Assembly: GCA_002751075.1 (NCBI GenBank)
Contig: NAOQ01000184.1
Coordinates: 60,824-86,413, forward strand
Direction of reading: 5' to 3'
Length of the DNA stretch: 25,590 nt
DNA from: Ichthyophonus hoferi
Taxonomy: Eukaryota; Opisthokonta; Ichthyosporea; Ichthyophonida; Ichthyophonidae
Shown here: piece by piece, positions 1 through 10,260 of the stretch
Layout of the letters: the number at the start of each line of letters is the position of its first letter
Position numbering within the stretch: the stretch's first letter is position 1
Made by a program: the position numbers and the translations under genes
The notes under the pieces: model-generated
What the model was told of the DNA's origin: nothing
Database searches by the model: none
Seen by the model: only the letters and a program-made list of their open reading frames with translations

Positions 1-243
1 TATTAGTAAAATTTGTGTATGGACTGGCTCCTCTTTGAAATACTCGTACTGAATTTTTTTCAGCGTATAATTAATTTTCCAATCAATATATCTTCTGAGA
101 GATATGTATCGGCCATAAGACCTATAACTACTTGAGACTTTTGATATTTGTTCCGAATATCAAAGTTGGAATTTAAATTGTTTTCCAAGGATTGCGCCAC
201 GAAAAGATTAATTGATTTGCTGGGCTTGGGTACCAGCACCAAC
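1..243 (-). CDS. Candidate coding exons of an unrecognised gene running off the left edge
   Basis: Seen: on the minus strand an open stretch reads SINLFVAQSLENNLNS, then FDIRNKYQKSQ, and ends at a GT donor (exon end 132). After an 83-nt intron with a good TTCAG acceptor, a second exon (48 down to 1) reads YEYFKEEPVHTQILLI in matching phase 0 and leaves the window. The upstream limit of the first exon is 219 or 243, depending on the acceptor. No family is recognised. It may be the 3' part of the gene whose candidate first exons lie at 1461-1790, but the exons between are unresolved. In AT-rich DNA some of this could be chance. Confidence 0.35.
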
Positions 244-1460
244 CTTGGTTAAATACATATTCCTACACCCAGTACCAGCTAGAATCATCACTTTCTTGGG
301 AGAAAAAAATGTATATGTACCTATATATAAACCCATACAGATATTTTAGCGTCCAAATTGATTGCATTATCAATAATGCTACTTCTAAGAATAAAGGAAT
401 GAAAACAATTAAGCATGGAACTACCTAATATATATAAATTGTACTGTTTAATCTTGCTGACGTTGGCATAAACACTCAGACCCATACATGCTTTAATTAT
501 GAATATAATTAAAATAGACTATAAGGCTAATTTTATTTATTTTTACTGTTAACACGAACATCTGTGTACAACCACATTTTAATACACACATTTGACTGAA
601 CCCGTTGTATCTCAGCAGACTAAAATCCGCAGATGGTTTTCCAATCACAAGGTTAAACCTATATACTACGATTGAAATCCCTGGTCTAATGATGCATTCT
701 GCTTGCCAAGACAATTGAGCAATCTAGGAATTTATTCTGGAATTCATGACAAGCAAATCGTTTGCACTACTTAATAGATAGAGTAAAGCCTGAGATTGTA
801 TTGGTTGGTTATATTCCTATAGAAGACGGGAAATCCAATAGTTAATAGAATAATTTTATTGTACCTGCTAGACTTTAAAAAATAATAGTGAAAGATAAAA
901 AAATGCAACATAAATTCAAACATAGACAAAATATAATTGAATAAAAATTTAATTTGCTTTACATTCATTCTATTAAATAATACATTTTTTTACTTATATA
1001 TTACCTGCTCATCCCAAACAAACACAGTGCAGTAGCTTTTAACATTAACACTTTAATTATTAATGATTGGCCTATTCTATTCACGTGTTAAATGATTTTC
1101 CAACATGAAATTCTTTTGCGTGAATCTTGAACCCCAATGAAAAATTATTATTACAATCACAACGTTCTAAATATTCTATAAGTTTTTAAGAATTATTGTT
1201 TAGACTCTTAGTTCTATGGGAAACATAAAGAACAATAAAGCAAGCCATGATAAACCTGCTTTCTCAGTCCATTGGGCCCCTTTTCATAGTAAAAGAAGCG
1301 TTTAGAAATACATAAAGATGTATCATTTCATTGGATAGCAATGCTTTAGTATCACATCTATAATTTTACAGCACATCCAAAAATAAAAATTGAATCAAAC
1401 CGACCCCTAATGGATCGATATTATAATTCAAGTAGTGGTTTCATAAACTAAAGCACATAC
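244..1460. other. Stretch with only uncertain minus-strand coding-like pieces
   Basis: No complete gene can be drawn here. Several short minus-strand pieces look exon-like. One begins at 723 after a CTAG acceptor and contains AQLSWQAECIIRPG. One at about 760-830 contains QPIQSQALLYLLSSAND. One at about 1008-1054 contains SYCTVFVWDEQ and ends at a GTAATA donor. They could belong to one gene linking 1461-1790 to 1-243, but I could not make all phases agree, so they are not called as exons. Confidence 0.2.
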
Positions 1461-1790
1461 TTTTTTATAATTGATCACTTGAAAGTTATCTATATTCTCT
1501 TGTAGATGATCTGGATGACGTAAGAGTCGGTTGGATATCTATAATATTAAACACAATCATGAATTATTTGCCAATGAACTGCCTTGCCTATTTTGGGGTG
1601 ACCAAGTTTGGCGGGAAAAGACGTGATAATTGTCAACAAATTAAAATATTGCAGAACCGACGTTGGTTAAATATAGCAGATTATATGCTAGTTTGGTTTT
1701 GGTGAATAAAGTAAATATATTAAGTATCTAAATATTTATAAAGATACCACTTACTAAGAAAAGTGTTGAAGTCGGAAGAAAAACTTTCAT
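1461..1790 (-). CDS. Candidate first two exons of a gene divergent from HEI10
   Basis: Seen on the minus strand: an ATG at 1790-1788 opens 12 codons (MKVFLPTSTLFL) and ends at a strong GTAAGT donor (exon 1755-1790). A 216-nt intron follows. The next exon (1538 down to 1461) starts after ATTATAG and reads RLLRHPDHLQENIDNF near its start, ending at a GTATGT donor. Both junctions are phase 0, so the frame runs through. The start codon lies 125 nt from the HEI10 start codon on the other strand. The hydrophobic N-terminus could be the beginning of a signal or membrane segment. The family is not recognised. The product presumably continues leftwards, but that is inference. Confidence 0.4.
1607..1618 (+). 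promoter_or_regulatory. E2F/DP-type site upstream of HEI10
   Basis: The sequence TTTGGCGGGAAA matches the classical E2F/DP consensus. It lies about 300 nt before the HEI10 start codon and inside the inferred first intron of the divergent gene. A GC-rich hexamer of this kind stands out in such AT-rich DNA. Use in regulation is inferred from the match and position only. Confidence 0.45.
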
Positions 1791-1915
1791 ATATTTGTGT
1801 TTTGTAGCACGTAGGTAAAATTTAGGACTGTATTACGATCGTGGGAGTAATAGAGAAAATTTGCTTTTTATTGACAAGGTGTAAGGCAGTATTGTGAAAT
1901 TCATTATACAGAAAT

Positions 1916-4900
1916 ATGGATCAATATTTGAACTGTAACATGCAGAAATGCCGCAAAAGGATGACGGGATGTGCCTGGGTAGGTTTGAATTTTGAGTTGG
2001 TTTACTTGGTTATTTTATATAAATAAGTAAAATCCAAAGGCTTAGATATATTTTTATTCGGCACCTATGAAATTGTTCTTTTCAAAATGTTTCTTTATAA
2101 TGCTATGTTCTCCAATGTGTATGTTTAATCTTCAAATACAAGTTACATTGCATTTTAATAAAATGTACATACTGCCACTAGAAATTTTAGATAAATAAGT
2201 TTAAATATTACACATTGAAATATACGCATACGCGATATTTTTTTAAAAAACAAACACAAACATGATCTATATTCCTATTTGGCAATGTTGCTTCATATGT
2301 CTTTATGTACAAACAATATGCGTACTACCACATATATTATTACGCCTAAACGCATTAAAGCATTTTAAAATTAAGCTCACTCGCACAGCACAACAATGAT
2401 AACTTGATCGTGTGCAACATTTGTAGGGTGACTATTAGTCTCATACACATTTTTGGCGGGTTGTTTTCATTTAATGGTCTTAAATTATTTTCTTTGTTAT
2501 GTAATGTATTTTAACATATAATAATCATGAATGCTTAAAGATATTTAGGCTACAGCTTAAATTCCCCTTGTATTAATTTTAACATAGACTCATCTTTGAC
2601 AGGTGACTTCCTGCTCCCGTATCCCCGAGATATTCTATATTTTTTAGGACTTTTTTTTTTAAAAAAAAAAAAAACTCTATATCTTTAGAAGGGTTAGCAG
2701 TTTAGGGTTTTCTGCCAGCCTATAAATTTTTGTGTTATATAGTTTTAAGTATTATAACGCTAATCTTTCAAGTGATAATATTGATTTGTTAAAACTGCTC
2801 AAGCATAGGGCAAGTAATCATTAAACCCAAATCGAAAACACAGGAAAAATTATCTTGTAGAGCTAGACGTGTACATTTAAAGAGTGCAAAGTTGTATAAG
2901 CATCATTCACAGCCTTTGATTAAACAAATATATACAGACGTAAAACAAGTATAACCTAAATTTTCAACCTTTTACTGTTATTTTTGAAACCAGTAGATTT
3001 TCTAGAACAATGGTGTTATTACATACCCTATGTTGTCAAAATAATTGGATTAAAAATACACCTTAGTTTTAATTGCTTAGATTTTCTTCCATTATGTTAT
3101 ACATCTACAATTACTCGATGTTCGTTGTAAATCTTTGTAATTGGATGATTTAAATCCAGTCAAAGACGTATGATTGATTATATCTGTACATATTATTGTT
3201 TTAAATATAATTAGCATAGATATTTTTTCATAAAGTAAGTTGGACCGTGTCCTATGCACCACTTTGTAGGAAAGTCAATGAAATTTAGTAAATTTGAGCT
3301 TATCTTAAGCAATCAATTCATATCCTTAACGTAACGACCTAGATATCTTCTGCGATGAATGTGGAAACAAAGAGTTTGAAAAACAACAAGTCTGCCCGGC
3401 ATGTAAGTGAAGCTTCTTTTCTACAAGCGGTTGGCTACTTTCTTTTTATGAGATTAACTTAGATAAGCACCTATCTTGCACACTCTTGCAAATTATTGAG
3501 AACAATTCGGTGATATATAGTTCTTATTATTTCTGTTAATTACATGATTGGGGGTGTAGCTCAGTGGTAGAGCGCTCGCTTTGCATGCGAGATGCCCAGG
3601 GTTCAATCCCCTGCTCCTCCAATGTTTTATCTTTTAAAAAGTAAAAAATAATTTTAATTATCAAGCAAAAGAGGAGCCTATAATTATATTTGGACTGGGA
3701 TTACATATAGTTGTAAATGTCTATTTGCGTTAATATATTAAAACAACAGAAATTGGTGTACTTTGGGGAAACCCATGGGGATTTAACAGTCAATCAAATG
3801 TTAGTGAGCAAGTATCAAAAATTGGAAAAAGATACTTGTGGACTGTTTAAAGGACTTCCAGGATAAAACCAGTTGGGTTAATCAATTGTTTATCTGGCTC
3901 TTATTCACAACAATTTGATTAAAAATAATATATTCTTATCCGTTTCCATTCAACTGTAGTACACACATGAACTGAATCATATCACGGTTGTATGTGTATT
4001 TACATTTGCTCTTAATGTAGAAGAAATAAAACATCAACGCCTATAAGAAAAACCGCATAACCAGTGCTGACGTTTTTATGCACAGGCCAATGTAGCCTTG
4101 GTGCTCAATATGACTTTGTCCGTGTAGATTTATGCCCTTCAGATCAATATAAATCAGTAATTTCCTTTTCTGATTGCATATATTAAGTTTTGATTTTTTT
4201 AAAGATGCTGTTGATAAAAGACGACCTTATATGTGGTTTTCTTTTTTATATTGATAGTTAATTATACATGATATATGTTACTGTCATAATATAGGCAGTA
4301 TTAACAAAATGGAATTTAAAATTTGAGTGTGTATTTCAAGTGATGACTTTCTTTCCTGTGTACAAGCTTTTGAACTTCACCTTTCTTGCATTTTTGTTTA
4401 GGTTAATGACCCACACCTTTTTTCATTGCTTTATTGCATTGATGTATTATATACATTATTTCGGCTATGCTTATGTGCCTTGATATGTATGGTAAGAAAT
4501 ACAAAAGAAATGGGTATTATACATTTTTCAATTTAAATTTTTTTGAAGGAAAAGATCTGCTAAATAGATGGTATAAGAAGATATAATATAATGAATGGTA
4601 TCGCCGATGAAAAGTCAAGAGCAAATGTATGATTTTTGTTTAAATGAATGAATATGAAAAATAGTCGTCATATATAAATATATTATTTTGTGAATTATTT
4701 ACAAAACCAAGTATAGCAAAATAAAATTGAGACCCATACAGAAATACAAATAATAGCTTGAATAGACTTAACTTTGATTTAATATATATATGACTTTTTC
4801 TTTTCCTGTGTGCTAACAGTGTTCCATCTAATCATATTATTCGCCTTTCTCAGCTTGTGCTAGCTGGTCTGAGGCCTGAGATGATTATAGATATTGCAAA

Positions 4901-7900
4901 TCGAGCTATTTCATTCTACTTGTTTCAGGTATCCTTTCTGACCATGTGTGATTTTTTTGTTTCATATCCTTCCTTTTTTTTTCTTGCTTATTCTTACATT
5001 TTTCTACCATAATTGTTTTCCCACCTCACAGTGTCTTTAGTATTTTTTCTATATTCATTCTGTTCTAAGATCTATAAGATCTATCCTTAAATGTACACCA
5101 ATTGAATATTACTTTTATTTTATGCAATATTTGTGCATCTAATCTCTTGAAATTAGTTAGAGAATGGGGGCACCATTACCGTTTTAAATTGGGAGGACAA
5201 CAAAATACGTAGTGATATGTCGGGTATTTGGATGGACGATTTATTGTGGTTTTTTTTGATTTCATAATGAGTGTATAAAAATAGGTTGTTAAAATTTAGT
5301 GTATCTGCAACTGGATTTAGACTTCATGGGGAATATTTCAAATAAATCTATAATGCTTGCATATATTAAAAAAATTAGGAGAATTGTATCACCAAAGTTG
5401 CATTTCTCTGTCCAGCTTAATCAAGAACGTTGCTACAGCGATCATATTTTAGCCAAGTGGCATCAACGCTATGTGGAATCTACACAGACATACCAAAATA
5501 CATGCAATAACCTAACTTCAGAGTTGCAAGGTGTATGCTTTTACTATTTTTTCTTTTTATATATATTTTTTTAAAGTAATATTCTTTTTATGGGCCGAAG
5601 ACAAATATTTGTTGGTAATTTATAGCCTAGAAGGGGATTAACGTGAGAGCTGTGGCTTTTGACAGAAAGAAATATCTTATTACTAACGGTTCGGTAGACA
5701 TTTATTTTGCAAGCATGTTGCAACAACCACGTATCCTCTTATATATATACGCATACTAATAATTACAACAGAAATCATTAAAGCTACAAAAAAGATACTA
5801 TGCTTCATATCAACTAAAAGTTAAAATTTTTTTTTTCAATACATAAGCATACACATTTAATGCTGCTGCATAAAAACGGATACTCTGAATTTTATTAGTA
5901 ACACTATATCCATGTTATTAATATTAGGCTAGTTATTTTTTATCTATCTCCATCTATTTATTATGTTATTACTTAAAATCCAAAAAAAATTTCCGCATAG
6001 TATTTCGCATCTTTAAACCCACAACTTTTCTCTCGGCTTGTATTTAATCTACAGTTTTGCATCAAATGGAAGTATTTATCAAAGAATATCATTTTTATAA
6101 CAAATCATTAGCATTTTAAAATGTAATTAAAACTATAAACATGAATACCAAAACACTGGTTTTGCACAGGATAAATATGGAGATCTTTTGGGTATGAAGT
6201 ATAGAAAATAATCAACTATGACAGGAATCAGAATAACTAACCAAGGAGGAAGTATTATTTTTGTAAGGAGCATACATGGAAGAAAATATATATTATACTA
6301 CGGCATGAACCAAAGTTCAGACTCGGTAACTTTATAAGTTTGATGTAAATAAATGCATGATTAAAAGGACCTAAAGCATTATTGCATCATCAAGGTTGCA
6401 GTAACTGACCACCATCCCCCTCTCCACATTATTGTTCTCCCACTCCTCCTCTGCCTATTTTCTCTTTTTCTCCCATTATCTTATTTTCCTATTTATAAAA
6501 TCATTGAGTTTTTGTATAAACATTATTTCATTTTTTACTCCATATTCTTTCTCTTGTATATATATTTTCTTTTGCCATTCCTGTTATTTTCAGCCAGTCA
6601 GACTAAGTATAAAGGTAAAGAATGTTACATTCTCTTTCAGTACAGTTTTTTTTTCTGAAGGCTTTTTATTATTAATTCGACTTAGTAATTATACCATCAC
6701 ATTTTAATAAATATTTAACATATAAGTAACCTAGTTAATGATATTATACATGTATTTTAAAATCAACCTATCTTTGGCATTGGAGAGACACTTTCATGCA
6801 CATTTTAAAGACAATGAAAATGCATAGGAATAAGAAAAGAATAAAATGTATTTCACCTCTACCCTCTAATAAGTATTTACTTATAAAAGGGCTTATAAAA
6901 GATTTAATTTATATATACTCTATTTATTCCATTAGTATTACACACTATAGTGGTAATTGAAGATTCTTAAATAGACACAGTATAAGTACAGCCTCAAAAC
7001 TAAAATACTAGGATATAAAATTATTTGTATATACATTGTTAGGAAGCAAGAAGTCTCCCCTTTTTATTGTAACGCATATATATATGAATTGCTTTTGTTT
7101 AATTACTTTGTTGACCATAGTTTGGTCTGGACATTCATTAAGCAGCAATTCAATTTTAAAAAGATATAATTAGAACATATAATATGAATTCATAGATATA
7201 TTGCGTGTATTTTTTTAAGAATTGACTTAAACCGAGAATATTTAATGCTCCTGTCATAACTATTTAATATTTTTGAAGCTAACCAAAGCTAATTATATCA
7301 ATTAGAACATGTCATAAGACATATTTTTTAAAGTCTAATTAGGCCATAATTCATATTTTTCTTTTCAGCATTGCACAAAGACATCGATACCCTGAGAACA
7401 CGGACCAGTAGTACACAGGAACGTTTGAATGAGAAAACCATTCAATTGCAGAAGCTTCAAGTATGCATATGAAAATGAATGAGTTGAAGTATATATAATA
7501 ATATATGTACCGAGAATTTGAGATGCAGTAGAAACAAATGCATAAAACGTCATAAATGTATACATGGACATTTTTTAATCCTACCTTCTATCTACTTGTG
7601 TTTTGAGTTAACAAAAAAGGTGCAAATGGATATTTTTAAATAAAAAAAGATACCAATATTTCAAAGATAAAAAAAAAATGGAAAGTAGAGATGATGTGTG
7701 AGAGGAAAACAGAAATAACAACAAGGCACAGAGGCTTTAAGCCCTCTAGCGTTACTGTTTATAGCGTCAATATCAAGACTAAGATTAAAATGGAGTGATA
7801 CAGAAAGATAATAAAGGTCATATCAAAATCTTGTATCCGCAGAGCCTCTATGATGGGTTGCGACGACAAAACGTAGGCCAGCCTAGTCCCAGGGTGCCAA

Positions 7901-9438
7901 ATATGTGTGATATCACAAATACTACAATGCATCACAACATCTCCAGCATTTCAGGTATTCCTATACTAATCCTAATGTCTACATATAGACATATAACCAG
8001 TTTGCATGCTTTTTCATAGGCCTATTTAAATATATATTTAGATGCTGCATACAACATTATAAAAAGATATTCATTATATGATTTTGCGCTCAAAACTCAA
8101 GCATAAGATCCCTCACCAATCATTAACAATATATGAATTCTGTCAATAATATTTTTATCTACATGTGAGGGTGGCAGGTGGCGATTCTTTACGGTTCAGC
8201 AGTTTATCTCCTTTACCATCTCGCACCAATATGTTGTCACGGGCCAACATGTTACCCTTTGGCCAAATGGCTATCACCCATCAAGGTAGAAGTGAAGTGT
8301 TTTAAAAGATATATTGCTACTTAAACCATATATATCTATAGGGTACTTACCACTTAGCATATTTCAGTAGTTGCCAATCAGAGATAAAAAAAAAATGTGT
8401 GTAAGGAATGATCCAGTGAAGTCAGTTTTGGCAGAATGTAAACATTCAGTAGATCTAAATGATTGTATATTGCAATACTAAAGAATTATCTTCCTATTGC
8501 AAATATGCGACTACAATTATGCCTATACAAGCAAGTGTATGTACTAGTCATATTGTGCGGGCTTATGTTTGTGTGTGTTACACTAGTGTGGAATAGAATT
8601 AGTGGCTAGAAGCCGTATACGCTGTTTTGGCATAACTGACCCCTTATGCCATTATTCCTTATTACAATGCTTTGTTCCCCCTTCGTGGACCGTCCCACAG
8701 GATATACCAATGTAGATGCTGCTGTCATACCTTTCCTAACATCATCTAACTATGTTCCAATTAGTCTAGCAAACTATCCTAAGATAGCGTTGTATTAAAA
8801 TCAATCAACTAAACAAACATTCTGACCGGTGCACAAACACTCTCAGGAGCTACTCCGGCACAGATAAGACAATCACCCAGAGGGTCAGGAGTAGGAGGTA
8901 TGATTCAACACGGAGGATGCAGAATTGGATTTGCACAACGATCGATGCACCTTAATGACCCTCCCCGTGACTCGTCTGATATCAAGTCCAATAATACCAG
9001 TCCTCTGTTTATTGACTCTGAACTTTCTACCGCTCAGGGTTTGTATATTTGCTTACGGTTATTATTGATTTTGTGGCTGTAAGACTGCTTTAGAGTCAAT
9101 CTCCTTTTACTAATGATGAATTATGTTTACCTTTACTTCTATGTTATATGTACAGATAAAGTACGTGCACACTTTCAAGGTTTTGTTTTTTATACACGTT
9201 CATTGCATAACAAACGAGATATGGGATTGTCAGGTATCTAACTATGGGTTGTTTGTTGTTTGCTTTATTTTAAGCTAGAACAAACCAATGCCCATGTTAT
9301 TCTAACATACATATCTGATTGGCAGTACAACGTCAGTTACCCAAGCGCCCACCCAAAACACCCACCTCTAGCTTTAGTAGAATTATGGAACAGAAACGCC
9401 TTGCGTTCAACAGTGGGCGTGGAAATGGAACCATCTGA
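1916..9438 (+). CDS. CCNB1IP1 (HEI10): HEI10/CCNB1IP1 orthologue, meiotic crossover RING protein (11 exons)
   Basis: Exons: 1916-1978, 2603-2618, 3343-3402, 4086-4156, 4854-4928, 5416-5530, 7369-7460, 7843-7954, 8178-8285, 8847-9038 and 9326-9438 (stop TGA). Every intron is GT-AG, every phase agrees, and the total is 1017 nt or 338 residues. The start is fixed by an in-frame TGA at 1895-1897. Residues 7-47 form the RING: C7 and C12, then CSHIFCDEC (25-33), then CPAC (44-47). Residues 71-80, LVLAGLRPEM, are a hallmark of the family; from memory human CCNB1IP1 has VLAGLRPE at the same place. Residues 96-164 look like a coiled coil ending in QLQKLQ, followed by SLYDGLRRQN. The rest is a Ser/Pro/Arg-rich, probably disordered tail. 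Known of the family: a SUMO/ubiquitin-type E3 ligase on the synaptonemal complex that marks crossover sites. At 338 residues it is longer than the human protein (277), and the excess is in the tail. Confidence 0.95.
2450..2460 (+). promoter_or_regulatory. Second E2F-like motif, in HEI10 intron 1
   Basis: TTTTTGGCGGG shares the TTTGGCGGG core with the site at 1607-1618. I noticed no other copy of this core in the window, so both fall at the 5' end of HEI10. Regulatory use is inference. Confidence 0.25.
2603..2618 (+). other. 16-nt HEI10 microexon coding the RING core
   Basis: The exon GTGACTTCCTGCTCCC lies between a TTTGACAG acceptor and a GTATCC donor. It encodes V-T-S-C-S plus the first base of the histidine completed by exon 3, so it supplies zinc ligand C25 and part of H27. 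Without it, exon 1 (phase 0) and exon 3 (phase 1) do not join in frame. With it, the protein reads CAWVTSCSHIFC, matching the family pattern (human from memory: YAWVTACSHIFC). The same donor hexamer, GTATCC, is used by exon 5. Confidence 0.88.
2651..2674. repeat. Homopolymer switch: ten T followed by fourteen A
   Basis: An uninterrupted run of ten T passes directly into fourteen A, giving a 20-nt perfect palindrome. It begins 32 nt after the donor of the microexon. Such a tract can arise by slippage and can form a hairpin in RNA. No function is shown. Confidence 0.9.
3550..3621 (+). tRNA. tRNA-Ala (anticodon TGC)
   Basis: A 72-nt cloverleaf folds by eye: a seven-pair acceptor stem (one U-U and one G-U), D stem GCTC/GAGC, anticodon stem CTCGC/GCGAG around loop TTTGCAT (anticodon 3582-3584), T stem CAGGG/CCCTG around TTCAATC, and discriminator A. 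There is no intron and no encoded CCA. Internal A and B boxes for RNA polymerase III are intact, and a TTTT terminator follows at 3625-3628. The gene lies in intron 3 of HEI10, in the same orientation. Confidence 0.95.
3625..3628 (+). terminator. RNA polymerase III terminator of tRNA-Ala
   Basis: A run of four T starts three nucleotides after the discriminator base, the usual minimal polymerase III stop. A second TTTT follows within ten nucleotides. Confidence 0.7.
5531..7368 (+). other. HEI10 intron 6, the longest intron
   Basis: This 1838-nt AT-rich intron holds pyrimidine-rich runs (about 6410-6600) and A/T homopolymers. The open frame at 6432-6707 within it is low complexity (Phe, Ser, Ile) and not gene-like. 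I see no RNA gene or mobile element here. Confidence 0.7.
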
Positions 9439-9444
9439 AACACC

Positions 9445-9450
9445 AATAAA
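9445..9450 (+). promoter_or_regulatory. Candidate HEI10 poly(A) signal
   Basis: AATAAA begins seven nucleotides after the HEI10 stop codon. If used, it gives an unusually short 3' untranslated region. A more distal signal cannot be excluded. Confidence 0.5.
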
Positions 9451-9504
9451 TAATCAGTAGTCGCTGCCACTAGAATCTAAGTAATCTCACATCATTTAAA
9501 TAGC

Positions 9505-9618
9505 TAAAGACTGACTATATCTAGTCGTTTACTAAGGAATGGTATTTTACTGGTTCATCATTGCTGTAATCAATAACACCTATCGCGGTGTATCCAACTG
9601 TATATATCGATCTATATA

Positions 9619-9649
<31 letters not shown>

Positions 9650-10260
9650 ATCTATCTATTTCTTTCCATATTTTTTGCTCTTCCCGACTCGTATCATTGG
9701 GGTCCAACTATTTTCATAAAAATATGTTTTTCTTTAAAAGAAATACAATTAAAAAAATACACGTGGCCTATTCAAATACTGACAGTAAAGAAAAAGTGAG
9801 AGAGAAATTGCATTTAGCGTATCCTCGGTGGTCGCTCCTTTCCTATCTATGCAAGAATCATCCAGATCTAACGGCAAAAGATTAGATGTCCCTCAATCTA
9901 ATCTCCATTAGGATCACCTGCTGGATACTACCTATCTTATTAGTCCTTTATCCAATAATTGTATCATACTGGTTTATCATTGCCGTAATCAATAACACCT
10001 ATCGCGATATATCTATCTAGCTTCCTATATTTAAATTTTTCCTTACTCAGACCATTGGAACCCAACTATTCTGATAAGCATGTCATTTTCTCTAAAGGAG
10101 TTAAAAGCAAAACATGGCCTATTTAAATACTAACAGGAAAGAAATGATATGAGAGAAATGGCATTTGTGTATCCTGGGAGGTCGCTCCATTCCTATATGC
10201 TAAGGAGTCAGTCAGTCAATTGTCAAAACATGTCCTTCAATCTATATCAGTATCACCCTT
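9505..10260. repeat. Diverged head-to-tail tandem duplication (about 0.35 kb unit)
   Basis: Two neighbouring segments, about 9505-9917 and 9918-10260, align along most of their length. Shared blocks include GTAATCAATAACACCTATCG (9568 and 9987), ACTGGTTyATCATTGC, CAACTATT, TGGCCTATT, ACTGACAG or ACTAACAG, and GGTCGCTCC followed by TTCCTAT. Both end near ATCACC. They are roughly three-quarters identical by eye. The left copy is longer because it carries an expanded (CTAT)n tract where the right copy has only ATATCTATCTAG. There is no coding content. Short open frames in the left copy do not persist in the right copy. Confidence 0.85.
9598..9663. repeat. (CTAT)n microsatellite
   Basis: About 60 nt of CTAT units with TATA interruptions, inside the left copy of the tandem duplication. 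It was probably expanded after the duplication. Confidence 0.9.

Noticed and set aside
771-968. 65-codon minus-strand open frame
   Set aside because: Phe, Ile, Tyr and Asn dominated composition expected from AT-rich noncoding DNA.
4819-4853. Alternative acceptor for HEI10 exon 5 after GCTAACAG
   Set aside because: It would add sequence that does not fit the family; the TTTCTCAG acceptor before CTTGTGCTAGC continues the conserved frame exactly.
5299-5574. 91-codon plus-strand open frame as a separate gene
   Set aside because: Its central part is HEI10 exon 6 (5416-5530); the rest is flanking intron read through.
6432-6707. 91-codon plus-strand open frame
   Set aside because: It lies in HEI10 intron 6, is dominated by Phe, Ser and Ile from pyrimidine-rich DNA, and shows no motif.
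9539-9885. Two plus-strand open frames in the tandem duplication
   Set aside because: They run through the microsatellite, and the second copy of the same sequence does not keep them open.
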